A stretch of DNA of 24,606 nucleotides from Lingula anatina (GCF_001039355.2 NW_019775531.1:314553-339158); one strand, 5' to 3'; shown: positions 1 through 10,938, counted from the first letter of the stretch. Numbers and translations are program-made. The notes: generated by a model not told the origin, from the letters alone.

Positions 1-455
1 TACGGGCCAAATTATTCCTTTTTCGTCTCTGTTTTCAAAGATAATAGAACAGAAGAGCTTTTTTTTTTCGATCGCCTTCAGCCGCTATGCCTTCTTCACC
101 ACGAGTTTAACTGATGAGCATGCGCACTTAATATTTCTCAGGTAGCTTCCGCATGGCGAACGGAGCCGAGATTTAATTACTGTACCCCGCAGGGACGACG
201 TGTGGGGAGGCGGAGAGACTATTAAAAGATTAGGCGGTTTTTCTTTCATGTACGTCCGCCATTTTTAGGTCACCGGCTTTGTAAAGCCTGGCTTAATTCA
301 TTGAGAATGCGCTCTTATTAATGGCAGGGCCAGTAATTCCCACCGTGTGTCATCTAAAAACAACTTGACTGAAAACTAGCAGGTGAAACGGTCAAGTGAC
401 CGGTCAGTAACGCCAGGCTTCATTGTAACACACAAAAACAGCTCTTACATGGGCA
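1..455. other. GC-richer segment, no gene identified, promoter-like motifs
   Basis: This stretch is clearly less AT-rich than the sequence after it and contains no simple repeat except a short T-run near 60. It holds an NRF1-like half site (GCATGCGCA, near 118-126), a YY1-like core on the minus strand (AAAAATGGCGG, read from about 266 down to 256), a short hairpin (GGCTTT-GT-AAAGCC, near 275-290) and the palindrome TGACCGGTCA near 397. On the minus strand the YY1 core contains an ATG in a good context, starting a 10-codon frame that reads MADVHERKTA. A weak 60-bp plus-strand exon (82-141) between a T-rich acceptor and a GTAGCT donor is also possible. It could be a promoter or a conserved regulatory element; only comparison with related species could decide. 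Confidence 0.3.
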
Positions 456-866
456 ATGATATATAAAAAATCACTGACAGCACCCATATTTCGCAATCAG
501 TATATATATATACTTGTTATATTTTATTATATCCCATATACATATACCGTATTTACATTTAACACATTATGTCAATTACGACATGGTAACCTTTTTAATA
601 CATATATTTTTTATATTTTATTTCTTTACTGGGTATATAATGTCAGTCTCCAACTGTAAATTCTGTTGAAATGTTCTGAATAAATGAAGGCCCTTTTACT
701 GAAAACCCCCACTTTGACTTAATTTGACCTAATTACTTTTCAGCTACAAAACAAAATAGCGAGAAATCGTTTATTCCGTATGTTTTGATGTATATTATAC
801 AAACCCGGTATATATTAATGCACTCCCCGTTGACCATCGCGTACAGTTTAACAGACGACAAACCTC
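456..866. other. AT-rich spacer, no gene seen
   Basis: The sequence is very AT-rich, with TA runs around 500-515 and 590-640. The only open frame of note (456-659) is tyrosine- and isoleucine-rich, as expected from translating AT-rich DNA, and is not credible as a protein. Confidence 0.6.
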
Positions 867-868
867 AG

Positions 869-1052
869 TGAAAGCCCCAGAAGATTCCGCGTCAAAATAT
901 CATCTGATACAAAACACACTGACAACAGACTGTGTGAAAAGGTTAGCAATTAACAGCCATATACTGCAGTCATCAGCAGATCTTCCCTGTGGAGTTAATT
1001 TCAATGAATTGGCCATCCAATGTGACTTATTGTCTCAAACGAGTCCAATGAA
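869..1052 (+). CDS. Candidate internal exon, unknown protein
   Basis: A frame stays open for about 61 codons between a CAG acceptor ending at 868 and a GTATGT donor at 1053-1058, which is a standard strong donor form. The segment is richer in GC than its flanks, and the predicted peptide has an ordinary mixed composition (starts KAPEDSASKYHL, ends LLSQTSPM). The exon would begin with two bases completing a codon and end with two bases of the next. Against it, the acceptor has almost no pyrimidine tract, and a frame of this length is common by chance in 24 kb. No family is recognised. Confidence 0.15.
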
Positions 1053-2081
1053 GTATGTTTAATTTGTAAAGGCAAAAACCTTAATACTCTTGGAAATTGT
1101 AACAATTTTCCTTTAATCGATCATCAAAATGTCCCATTCCAAAGCCGTTTCCAGAAAATTGATCCATGGCTTCATTTTAAAGTGCTTAATATTTGGTTTT
1201 CAAGCTACTCTCGTAATGAAGAAAGATATTGCTTGATTCCAGTCGGGAACGTAAAAACAAAATGTTAGAACTAAAAAAAACGTATCTATAAATAAAGATC
1301 CTCAAAGGCTTCAAAGTTTGATGACAAAGAAAATTCTCAGGAGGGCTAAGGTTTGTTATTGCTTTACAAACGCTTGACTCGCATTTGATGCTTATAACAG
1401 GGATGAGTAAGGGTCACAGCTCTAATACAATGTGACAGAAACGTGTTTGTCAGAAACACAGATAAGGTGTATTTGGTGGCGAATGAAGTAAGATAAAAGC
1501 AACCAAGTGGTTTAAAAATTGTCCCGTTGACAGAGAAATATCCAAAGACTGACTATCACAACTTGATGTTTACACGTCCTATAATATCATATATTTTAAG
1601 AAATTAAAAAAAAATCAAAAGGGAAAAAACACAACATAAGCAAATATGGCTTCGTAAGTCTGAACTTGCAAGCCTGATAGAAAACTGCGATATATGCCAC
1701 CCACATAATCCCAAAACCGTTTGTCTTTAATTTGTAACATTGCTACATTAATTAAGGGGAAAATCTTAACTCCGTTTGGAACTACATGTGCATCTCTGTT
1801 ATAAACAACAGAGGTCAAAATTGTCTTAAAGTTTCATAACTGTGTTTACTAAAAGAGAACCCATGCGCAATGATAAAAGTGATTCCATTGGTGCGACAAT
1901 TGTTCATTATAGGTATCATGTAAAAACATTCCAACAGCTTCATGACGCCGTCAAAATGACGTCCAAAATTCGTCTCCTCTCTAGAAATAACTGTAATATA
2001 GGAACTTGACTGCAGTGGCACTTATTTGCGTAATTATTGAATGATGTAAGATGAACAGCAAAATATACGACAAATACCCAC
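1053..2081. other. No gene identified; CRE-like half-site cluster
   Basis: Ordinary AT-rich sequence. Near 1943-1964 there is a TGACG-C-CGTCA palindrome followed by TGACGTCC, a small CRE-like cluster. On the minus strand the frame after the acceptor at about 1997 (peptide begins ISREETNFGRHF) would be in phase with the exon candidate at 2082-2204 across an intron of about 85 bp. That intron is short, and I give the continuation little weight. Confidence 0.4.
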
Positions 2082-2204
2082 CTTTAGGTAAAGCTGTTCT
2101 GGCATGTTTCTGTACGCACTCTTCCATTGACGTGATCTTCTGCCAACCACCTGTCATCCTAACAGAAACGCTTTCAAACCGTGCCACTCTCTTTAAAAGC
2201 CTTC
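2082..2204 (-). CDS. Candidate 123-bp internal exon, weakly GAR/GAS2-like
   Basis: This is the strongest exon candidate in the window. On the minus strand a T/G-rich tract ending in TTTCAG (2210-2205) is followed by 123 bp and then AAG|GTGGGT (donor at 2081-2076). Only one of the three frames is open. It enters and leaves in phase 1, so the exon is symmetric and 41 codons long. The peptide contains RVARFESVSVRMTGGW followed by a helix-like charged stretch ending QKHAR. The order V-x-V-R-x-x-G-G-W, then a hydrophobic position, then H about 16 residues later, resembles the core of the GAR domain of GAS2 and spectraplakin proteins, where the motif is VRVGGGW followed by HDPCR. The missing third glycine and the missing DPC argue against a true GAR domain. 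It could also be a different family or a chance match. No partner exon is certain. Confidence 0.38.
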
Positions 2205-3284
2205 CTGAAACACAAACAATATAATTAAGATCCCTTGTAATGGCCATCATTTATGTTGTCCGTTCCAAATAACTTGATGATTTACTCAATTATTACCTCA
2301 TCCAACAGGTGCTCGAAATGTTGGTCTAGAACAATTCAAAGTGTGGCTGTCACCATTAGCCTCAGATGAAAGGATAAACCATAGGACTGCCGTCTCTTAT
2401 ATATGCGGAAGTGTCGCGTCTGGAACTCCTAAGCCTCAGATATGACATGCACGACTAACAGGTGTTTCAAGGACGTCTCGGATTACCACTCAATTAAGTG
2501 GTGTTAATCTCACTCCCAGGGACGCGTGCATTTAAGTAAGATGATGAAGTGACATAAATAGTGACAGCTAGGAAACTTATATTGTCACTTACGATTGTCC
2601 ATAGAACGACCTTCCCCAATATGTCGCAGAAAGCAATTAAGTCTCTTTGCTTTTATTGACGTCTACTCATGGTATTATTGTCCACTGAAACCTTCTGACA
2701 TTGACACTTTCCTGCCAACTGCCTCGCGTTTCAATACCAGGAATACATGCAAAGTGTACATGAACGGGTAAAACACCACTCCAGATAAAACTGTCAGTGG
2801 GATTAAATCAAATGTCACCAATCAGTTAATATGAATACTCCAGGAAAAAAAAAGATCCATTTTACAATGCCTTCTGTCATTGACCATGAATTAAACTACA
2901 CACTGAATCTCAATCGAAGCACTATCAGCAATTGCCAATTTGTGATCTTATTACAAATATAACCTTTCATAGAGATTCCGTTCAAAGAAGCGACGATTCC
3001 CCCGATGCTTGTTGATTGGCCATTGAGTCCCCATTATTCGTAGAACACACCACAACTAGCATTTGGTAAGAAAAACTAGGTGTGTGCGCAATGTTTAGAT
3101 AAACAGGAGGGTGAATGAGTATCAACAAACAGGAAAAGGTGTCAAGTTAAATAAGCATTCAGTGTTTTCTTTCCCAATTGAGTCTACATGAAATTATCAT
3201 ATTCTACGATTAACATCACTTCATTTCGTGATTTCAGGTTTCGGCTTAGAGAAGTTTGAATTTTACTTTGGCACTGAAATTCGC
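2205..3284. other. No gene identified; possible regulatory patch
   Basis: About 1.1 kb without a credible coding frame. A less AT-rich patch lies at 2340-2540. It contains the nonamer GCCTCAGAT twice and the inverted NK2-like sites listed separately. The rest (2540-3284) is AT-rich and unremarkable. Confidence 0.5.
2481..2509. promoter_or_regulatory. Inverted pair of NK2-like homeodomain sites
   Basis: CCACTCAATTAAGTGG (2486-2501) holds TTAAGTGG on one side and, on the other strand, TTGAGTGG, the form bound by NK2-class homeodomains. The flanks extend this into an imperfect stem (GATTACCACT against AGTGGTGTTAATC). The arrangement is visible; any binding is inferred from motif knowledge, and such sites are frequent by chance. 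Confidence 0.25.
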
Positions 3285-3291
3285 AAAAAAA

Positions 3292-3377
<86 letters not shown>
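3285..3377. repeat. Poly-A25 followed by (TA)34 microsatellite
   Basis: Twenty-five A residues run directly into 34 uninterrupted TA units. An A-run joined to a TA tract can be the tail of an old retroposed sequence, but no retroelement body is recognisable on the 5' side. The length is likely to vary between alleles and to be unreliable in the assembly. Confidence 0.95.
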
Positions 3378-3382
<5 letters not shown>

Positions 3383-4567
3383 TGCTATGTATTTGCTGTA
3401 GGATGACATTCAGTTACGTGGCACATAATAATTAAGATACAACGCGATCAGAAAAAAACACTTTATCATAAATCTAAATAAACGATGTCTCTGAAATGCC
3501 ACGGTCTTTTCACTTCATAAAAGTCATCACTTTTGTTCAGCGCATTAATTACCAATGCAATATTTATGACGGTAGGAAGCCATTCCAGCTAAGAAAGATG
3601 CATTTTCGTATTCAGCTCTCATCTGCTTAAGCGCCGCATAATTGACAGACAATGTCTTTACGGAAGAAACAAAATGAATACTTAGATGATATCAGGAAGT
3701 TTTCTCAGTGTGGCAATGATTGAACTGATGGACGGAAGTTAGGGTCTTTCCTGAAAGTGACGCCGAAAGCCAGATCGGCCATCGCCTTCGTTTTGCTATT
3801 TGACAGATCCACTGCACTGCAATTGGATGAATCATAAGCATTTTTGCAAGCTCAGACAAGCTCAAATGATTAAATGACAGAAAAATGGTAGTGGTACATG
3901 TATGAAGTTGAATAATGTGGACAGTTTTGCTCTGCAATCTTTATATCATAAAGGTTAAGTATAGGCTTGCTTGCATTGGTTCCAGCTATACATAGTCAAA
4001 CCTCTTATAACACTTCATTTTGTAAACTGAGCTGATATGAGTTAAAACCATGCCATTCCTAATTTGATCTAAATAACGGAGGAGTAGAAGAAGGGATTAT
4101 ATTAAATGCTGCAATGTTAATAAGGAAAGGGTGATATTTCACACCGTTCGATGTACAATTAAAACTACAGTGTATATATTACCCGCAGCTATACTGTGTA
4201 GTGTCGCACAGTGTTTTAATTTAGAATGGACAAAAACAATGCAACGCACGTGAAATTAACAGGTAGCCGCCTCGACATTATGCAATGCACGCGTCCACGG
4301 TCACATGTCATATATCATGAAAATCGCCCCTTGATATAAAGATCACACCCGTGGAGTTCTGAGCCCTTGATCCCTGACTTAAGACTTCATGGTGAGACGA
4401 ATTGGCCTTTGTCACATTGGATAAACTGTTTCCTGTTGACCGCCTGGTGTTTATGAGCCATACCGTACCATTAAAACAACGTTGTGCATTTGCAATAAGG
4501 TGCCTACGTGCACATTAAAAACTTGTGCTTTCTTGCAATATGTGCACACAGTTGATGAACCTATGCC
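3378..4567. other. No gene identified
   Basis: A mildly GC-richer stretch at 4240-4450 has a CCTTTGTC Sox-type match and is otherwise unassigned. On the minus strand, 3705-3811 follows a CAG acceptor and reads a protein-like 34-codon end (begins DLSNSKTKAMADLAFG) to a stop. The acceptor is poor and there is no nearby poly-A signal, so it is not called as a gene. Confidence 0.4.

Positions 4568-4595
<28 letters not shown>
4568..4595. repeat. (AG)14 microsatellite
   Basis: Fourteen uninterrupted AG units. The AG tract followed by AC and TA tracts within 170 bp mirrors the tract types that flank the assembly gap further on. Confidence 0.95.
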
Positions 4596-4599
<4 letters not shown>

Positions 4600-4665
4600 C
4601 AATGATCCACGTTCAATGCAAAATATTTTAACGAAGAAACGGGGATTATGAAACGACCAATATGA

Positions 4666-4737
<72 letters not shown>
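4666..4737. repeat. Compound (AC)n-(TA)n microsatellite
   Basis: About 14 AC/CA units, one interruption (CATACA), a further CA run, then about 15 TA units. The CV-, IY- and SL-repeat peptides in overlapping frames here are translations of the repeat. Confidence 0.95.
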
Positions 4738-4740
<3 letters not shown>

Positions 4741-5270
4741 TAACGTGATGGACAATGCAGGGCTGAAGCAACAATGCTCTATTTTTTATTCCACATTGCC
4801 ATTTATTAAACGTCGGTAATATAAATTACGTAATAACTCATCGGCTTACTTTACTTTCATTTTCCTGTTACTATTTTCCTGTACTGACGTACTTTTTCGC
4901 GTGTCTAATTTCTTCTCGTTACTTTATGCTTCATCTTGAACAATCGCCTAAAGCCAATTTTCTTAATGTTCCATTTCCCATGAACTTCGTTATTTCTGTC
5001 ACGCGTGACAGTTTACATGCACATTTGATATTTTTTTAGGCGTTTTGATCTTGGAACAATATCAACAGCAACACAGCATGTATAGCGTACGAGTCATATG
5101 AAACGACGTGACAGACGCAAAACGAAGCCATCGCCTAGATCGTGTGTGTCACGTACAACTGTACATGTAGCTCCAAGGTGGACTCTCTCTATCTCTCTCT
5201 TTCTCGATCTGTCACTTGGGAACAAAACTCTGACGAAAAAGAAACATATGCTTTGTCATTATACTCGAAA

Positions 5271-5273
<3 letters not shown>
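4738..5273. other. No gene identified; CT-rich tract before the gap
   Basis: AT-rich sequence with a pyrimidine tract at 5183-5205 (CT repeats with two interruptions). The minus-strand complement of this tract is AG-rich like the tract at 5274-5302, so the two could pair. An ATG frame starting at 5098 is basic (MKRRDRRKTKPSPRS) but runs straight into the CT tract, the GA repeat and the gap, and the ATG context is weak. Confidence 0.5.

Positions 5274-5302
<29 letters not shown>
5274..5302. repeat. (GA)n microsatellite cut by the assembly gap
   Basis: The repeat runs uninterrupted for 29 bases to the first N, so its true length is unknown. Confidence 0.95.
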
Positions 5303-6290
5303 NNNNNNNNNNNNNNNNNNNNNNNNNNNNNNNNNNNNNNNNNNNNNNNNNNNNNNNNNNNNNNNNNNNNNNNNNNNNNNNNNNNNNNNNNNNNNNNNNN
5401 NNNNNNNNNNNNNNNNNNNNNNNNNNNNNNNNNNNNNNNNNNNNNNNNNNNNNNNNNNNNNNNNNNNNNNNNNNNNNNNNNNNNNNNNNNNNNNNNNNNN
5501 NNNNNNNNNNNNNNNNNNNNNNNNNNNNNNNNNNNNNNNNNNNNNNNNNNNNNNNNNNNNNNNNNNNNNNNNNNNNNNNNNNNNNNNNNNNNNNNNNNNN
5601 NNNNNNNNNNNNNNNNNNNNNNNNNNNNNNNNNNNNNNNNNNNNNNNNNNNNNNNNNNNNNNNNNNNNNNNNNNNNNNNNNNNNNNNNNNNNNNNNNNNN
5701 NNNNNNNNNNNNNNNNNNNNNNNNNNNNNNNNNNNNNNNNNNNNNNNNNNNNNNNNNNNNNNNNNNNNNNNNNNNNNNNNNNNNNNNNNNNNNNNNNNNN
5801 NNNNNNNNNNNNNNNNNNNNNNNNNNNNNNNNNNNNNNNNNNNNNNNNNNNNNNNNNNNNNNNNNNNNNNNNNNNNNNNNNNNNNNNNNNNNNNNNNNNN
5901 NNNNNNNNNNNNNNNNNNNNNNNNNNNNNNNNNNNNNNNNNNNNNNNNNNNNNNNNNNNNNNNNNNNNNNNNNNNNNNNNNNNNNNNNNNNNNNNNNNNN
6001 NNNNNNNNNNNNNNNNNNNNNNNNNNNNNNNNNNNNNNNNNNNNNNNNNNNNNNNNNNNNNNNNNNNNNNNNNNNNNNNNNNNNNNNNNNNNNNNNNNNN
6101 NNNNNNNNNNNNNNNNNNNNNNNNNNNNNNNNNNNNNNNNNNNNNNNNNNNNNNNNNNNNNNNNNNNNNNNNNNNNNNNNNNNNNNNNNNNNNNNNNNNN
6201 NNNNNNNNNNNNNNNNNNNNNNNNNNNNNNNNNNNNNNNNNNNNNNNNNNNNNNNNNNNNNNNNNNNNNNNNNNNNNNNNNNNNNNNNNN
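5303..6290. other. Assembly gap (988 N)
   Basis: No sequence is known. The left edge is (GA)n and the right edge is (TA)n, so the gap most likely arose because reads could not be joined across simple repeats. Frames that appear to cross it are artefacts. Confidence 0.99.

Positions 6291-6329
<39 letters not shown>
6291..6329. repeat. (TA)n microsatellite at gap edge
   Basis: About 19 TA units follow the last N directly, so the true length is unknown. Confidence 0.95.
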
Positions 6330-6331
<2 letters not shown>

Positions 6332-6346
6332 CGAATGCCCACTTAC

Positions 6347-6400
6347 CACTCTTGCCGATGCTACGCTATTTGAAGAGCGCAATCCTACGTTTGCTCTCAA
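6347..6400 (-). CDS. Candidate 54-bp exon, unknown protein
   Basis: On the minus strand a CTTAG acceptor (6405-6401) and a GTAAGT donor (6346-6341) bound 18 codons in the single open frame (LRANVGLRSSNSVASARV), phase 0 to phase 0. The donor is a perfect consensus and the segment is GC-richer than its flanks. The acceptor lacks a strong pyrimidine tract. A competing reading uses an upstream CCCCAG acceptor near 6442 and ends in a stop inside this segment. Confidence 0.18.
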
Positions 6401-6870
6401 CTAAGCAGTGATTCACAACGTTATACAGTGGTAAAGACAGAACTGGGGACGAAGCCAATTGGCATGGTTTTCCTCATTCATAAGGATGAAATATACCTTT
6501 AATTTTGACAGCGAGACTTGAATGTCTTTTCGTTTTGTGTTAATCACCATCTTCATTGCAATCGCCATATGAAAATAAATTTTCTCCTCCCCGCTAACGA
6601 GATTTCAGTTAAACCGTCTCTAAGATATATCCCTTGTCTGCAAATACATCCCTAATTATTACCATAATCTTGAAATAATTGCAACAGAACCAAATGGGCA
6701 CGTATTTAATGATGATATAATGATCTTAATTAAGATGTCTGCTATCAGATATAAAAGATCTGTCCGATTTTTCTTTGAATACGGGTTCGCAGAAATTCTC
6801 CTTGGATGACACTTCAATAGTGAAACGTTCAGAGGGACATTGGCACGTTTACACGTGTAATACAATTCCT
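6401..6870. other. No gene identified
   Basis: AT-rich; open frames here are short and overlap on both strands without splice support. Confidence 0.55.
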
Positions 6871-6878
6871 CTGTCTGG

Positions 6879-7010
6879 GCGCATGCACACATGCGCAATA
6901 GATAAAGCAATGAGTGTTCGGTGTATTTTTCGAAGAAACCTCATGAAAACTTCATGTACATACATCAGACTTTACCCAGAGCGGACCTTTTCCCGGTAAA
7001 AATGGCGGTT
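6879..7010 (+). promoter_or_regulatory. Promoter-like patch: NRF1-like pair plus YY1-like site
   Basis: GCGCATG (6879-6885) and CATGCGC (6890-6896) are the two halves of the NRF1 palindrome separated by CACA, forming a 7-bp stem. About 100 bp downstream, AAAAATGGCGG (6999-7009) matches the YY1 form that often sits at the start of TATA-less animal genes. The spacing and orientation would suit transcription of the plus strand. The factor names come from vertebrate motif knowledge, and function here is inferred. Confidence 0.25.
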
Positions 7011-7049
7011 CGTCCCCCCCCCCCCACCCCTCCGGCGACAGTCCTGTGA
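7002..7049 (+). CDS. Possible first coding exon or tiny frame, proline-rich
   Basis: The ATG inside the YY1-like motif has A at -3 and G at +4. It opens MAVRPPPPTPPATVL and then a stop at 7047-7049. The prolines are made by the C-run at 7014-7025. A weak donor (GTGACT, 7046) would allow splicing before the stop. A 15-codon frame has no weight by itself; the only reason to record it is its place in the promoter-like patch. Confidence 0.1.
   Translation: MAVRPPPPTPPATVL
7014..7030. repeat. C-run (C12 A C4)
   Basis: Twelve C, one A, four C. The minus strand is a G-run able to form a quadruplex or to stall polymerases, so the exact count may be a sequencing error. Confidence 0.9.
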
Positions 7050-8145
7050 CTTCAAACAATGCTTTATTGTGTCTGTTCAGTTTGTTAATGAAGCCGTTGG
7101 TGGTTATGTTGAATAGGAATGGGATTTTAAATAGCAGGGTATATATAATGTGTTAAAGCTGCATGAACAAACGAAATGCCGTCGTGGTAACGTAATGATC
7201 GAACGAGGTGACAGCGTCTTTTCTTTTTCAAACATAATTAGGGAGCTCGGTTATAAAGAAAATGAATTTCCTATGCTTTTTGAGCAACAAACATTCTGAC
7301 ATTTTAACCCTCCAACAAGTTAGTCTACCGAGAGAAAACTCCCTATTTCTGCTGGAATACACTTAAAACTTATGATCAGCTCAAAGTTGACTGAACATAC
7401 GGCCCAAGAGTGGGAGTAAACTTCTTAATTCGTTGGCTAAACGGCGCCGTGTAAGTTTAGTTCAAGGCAAACGTTACGTAGTCGGCTCATGTTGTTGCAG
7501 TGACGTTATAACGATGAGTTCACCGCCGCATTACCGGAATTCATGTTAGTTGTAATAAAGCGGAAGGAGACATAAAAGACCTTCTGACTGAACAATTATG
7601 ATCTGTCAACATTCCGCGTTGGTGACATTTGTATTCCTTGAGACAGGCCAATAGACACGAATCACCCGTCGATCAGGCCCTTTATAGAGATTTATCATTA
7701 GAGATAGCTTTGATAAGATTGGCCTTGGGTAAACAGAGAGAAAACACGAAATGCCAATTATACCATGCTATGTGTCCTACAATGACTTTGAATGTCTTAT
7801 TAGATATACATGCAATGCGTTTGCTCATTTCGAAATGATCACTTAACCTTGAGCTAGGTTTTTATAACACTGACTTCATGCACGCAGGCACAACACGAGA
7901 ATTGTTTTTTTTCAAGATGTTGTTCCTGGAGAACACTAAGAAGAGATAATCTTATTGGACAGTGCATATACTGATCTGGTCCTCTAATTGTTTTACATAC
8001 AAACACTTTGGTACGTAAAATGTGTACGAATAACCTCCGGAATGCAAACCTCACCTCGCCTGCAAAAAGTAAACCTAATTATAAGTGCAGTCCAACCGCG
8101 CGTACCTGTTAGTACGCGAAAGTGAACTAACATCATGCTTATACA
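7050..8145. other. No gene identified
   Basis: Ordinary AT-rich DNA. A perfect palindrome CGTTATAACG lies at 7504-7513. A short frame after a TTGCAG acceptor at 7500 ends at a stop with AATAAA a few bases later, but the signal pair is too close to be a normal transcript end. Confidence 0.5.
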
Positions 8146-8211
8146 TACAGATGTGCATACACAGACTACAGATGTGCATACACACACGCATACACACACG
8201 CGCACACACGC
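8146..8211. repeat. 21-bp direct repeat running into a CA-rich tract
   Basis: TACAGATGTGCATACACA occurs at 8146 and again at 8167. The second copy continues into CA/CG-rich sequence to about 8211. It looks like a minisatellite seed grown from a CA microsatellite. Confidence 0.85.
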
Positions 8212-8437
8212 ATTATGGAATCGCGATAAGATTTGTTTCAGTTTGAAATTGTACATTTCTGTTCGCGTGTTCTGCTCGCTGTATCAAATATATATACACA
8301 CAGAATATAGTAAATTTCTACTACTCTTGCTTTGTAGTGCTAGAGAACTTAAAAGTTGCGGTTTCTTGGAACTTGCGTGCCGCGCGGGACTATACTTTTA
8401 AAGTCGGTCAAAATACAGATCACTTTTCTATATTCAT

Positions 8438-8475
8438 GTCATTAACCAAAGAACACATTGGATGTGGTTAATGAC
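8438..8475. repeat. 11-bp perfect inverted repeat around GGTTAAT
   Basis: GTCATTAACCA (8438-8448) and TGGTTAATGAC (8465-8475) pair perfectly with a 16-base loop. The wider flanks hold a second inverted pair (GATCACTT near 8419 and AAGTGATC near 8513). It could be a small hairpin or a decayed fold-back element; no target duplication is visible. Confidence 0.6.
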
Positions 8476-10938
8476 GCAAAGGCGGACTTAGATCAACAGC
8501 TGGGGCAATGGGAAGTGATCGCTCACTCTAAGTCGAAATATCGGTGAGTTAATGGTCATTTTCGGAGAAGACATTGTATAAAAGCTATTTTAAAGTTATA
8601 TATCTTAGGACAATAAAGACCAGTTTGGCACTTGACGAATAGCTGTATTAATTGTCTTAGGTGCATAGTGCGTGTACTATATGGGATTCTCAATTATGCA
8701 TCATGTATCTATAAACACATAAAAGAAGGCGCAAATGGGCAAAGCATCTGTTTTAACGAGAAGCATTAATGACTGATCATAACTGGTGCCAAAAATGAGC
8801 TCCACAAGACAGAATAGTGATAAAAAGGACACTTCCAATAAAAAACACTGACAAAAGAAACCAGAAAGGACAACGTGACGCGTTTTCACATTTGTATTTT
8901 TGAAAATAGATGTTTTCCAAAAGGACAAATATTCACAACAACGGTTACACCAAAGCTATAATTAAATCTTCATAGACAGACGTGAGTAACATAATTCACA
9001 AAAATTCATTGGAATTAACAGGTTTTACCAATCAGATGTTACTTATAAAACAAACTTTTGCATCTTATAATTTATAGAAGACAATAAAAAAATGGAACAT
9101 ATCTGATAATAAAGCTATATACTTGAGTATACACGAAGCAGGACATGCCTCTTTTCCGTGTGCTTGTTTAATTCTCCAGATATGTGGGAGAGGTGTGTGA
9201 CACCACACCTGTTGTTTCTAAACATAAATTAAATATTGAGTCAAGCATCCAATTATCTGAAAATGCTCTGCGTAGGACGCCTTCTAACAACTATCAAAGG
9301 CTATTTGATGCCTGAGGAAAAACAAAGAAAGGCTGAGGTTGGCTTTATCTCACAGACCATTGCTAATTCATACGTCTGATTCTTGTATAATCCAAAAGTA
9401 TGCCCGCAATGTGTCAATCTGACTGGTAAATCTCTCCTAAGTAATACATGAATTGGAAAAAACATACATAAACCGGTGAGCTTATAAATCCGCGGAGGAA
9501 ATGTATTCTGAATAAGGCTATTTGAACCAATTGCCCATTCCCCGGAGGAAATTATTTTGCCATTTCTCCAACCCGCCATAAGGCCGACTATTCCGCCTTT
9601 TTTGAAAGGTTTTCTATGGCTATTGCATTTTCTCCAGTTACCGATGTTGAAATTATATATAAAGATTACGGGAAATTGCCCGAAACGCAACCAAGCTTTT
9701 CTTTTCAATGCCACAGTCAAACACCAAGGTCGAAATGCGCTAAATGAAGAGCGACTGTTTGAATAACGTCAACTTTTTATCAATGTGTAACGACGGAAGT
9801 ACCCGGGGTTTCAGATTATTAACAATGGTTCCGCTCTGTACAGTAATGTGATTCTAGTCAAGTTGATGCCCAGGGTGTCCGGATATGCGTTGTCAATCAG
9901 TGTCAACAGGTGAACGCCCAAGGGGACAGAGCAAAATAAACGACCCAAGGCGTGCTTACTGGAGGGTGTAATGTTATTTAAAGAACGAACAGGCAATCAA
10001 TGCCTTTTATAGTGTCCTTATAAATGTCCCGTTTAGTGTATGTAAACATATATCTGAATGTAACTACAGATCTATCTATATATCTGAAACAAAGTTGACA
10101 TTTTCTCGCAGGAAATATGTCAAAAAAGTTCAACATTGTAATAGTGAGTTAATCTACACCAAAGCAAAGTTCTAAAACTGAATCGTAAGGTATTTCGGTC
10201 AAGCTTTGAAGACTAATGTTTTCGAAACTGTGTGTCTGTATTGCTGTCACCGAAAAGCATTTAAAAATATTTTCGGTACAAATTAATTTAATGTATTTCT
10301 CAAGCTCTGGGTTTGTTTCTTATGAACAATTGTGACGGTCTAGATCACATTAGCAGTGTTAAAACGGAAGTAGTAGAGGTATCCATTAAAGAAAATGACG
10401 GAAAACACTTTAAATAGCGTTTCTTGCTCGCTATAAATATGTTGGAAGCATTGGTGTGATGGACACTCCGTAGTCTTAATGCATCACTTGGCAAAACATT
10501 TCTTAATTGGACACAACTTTCGACGTATAATGAGGTGCAAGTCAAAGCGCACGTATCGGCAATCAAAGTACTCCTCTGCAGTCTCACACGAATGAGGCTG
10601 CTTTAAATGAATCAATGTAACAACTAAGAGGCCATGATTTTAATTCCAATTTAAAGTGGAAGCAATAAATGACATTACACCTAACAGTAACTACTCCAAG
10701 CCGTGTCCACGTAAGTACAATTACACATCGCGGGATGCCAATGATTTTTTCATGCAATTTAAGATTGTAATTGTTCCTTCACCTCTGAACATAGCTGACC
10801 TGAATTTACTGGTAACTATAAGAAACAATTTGATATTTTCGAGCGGTTAAACGAAAAGAAATCTTTCAAAGGAAAAATTAGATATTCAAGATACAAAAAT
10901 CTCTATTGCGATTAGATATGGGTTTCAAGAAGTGACAA
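8476..10938. other. 2.4 kb without an identified gene
   Basis: The longest frame (9301-9720, minus, 139 codons from a non-ATG start) is not flanked by convincing splice sites and matches nothing I recognise. CGGAGGAAAT occurs at 9493 and again exactly 50 bp later at 9543. At 9811-9967 both strands offer exon-like readings: minus after a CCTCCAG acceptor near 9970, plus with a donor CAACAG|GTGAAC near 9910. They exclude each other, and neither is preferred. Confidence 0.5.

Noticed and set aside
3705-3811. Minus-strand terminal exon with a protein-like 34-codon end
   Set aside because: The acceptor lacks a pyrimidine tract, there is no poly-A signal after the stop, and the frame is short enough to be chance.
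4515-4755. CV-, IY- and SL-repeat peptides
   Set aside because: They are direct translations of the AC, TA and AG microsatellites.
5098-6411. Open frames of about 400 codons on both strands
   Set aside because: They consist almost entirely of N codons plus GA and TA repeat translations across the assembly gap.
9301-9720. 139-codon minus-strand frame as a gene
   Set aside because: It has no ATG at its start, no convincing splice sites and no recognised motif. One such frame is expected by chance in 24 kb.
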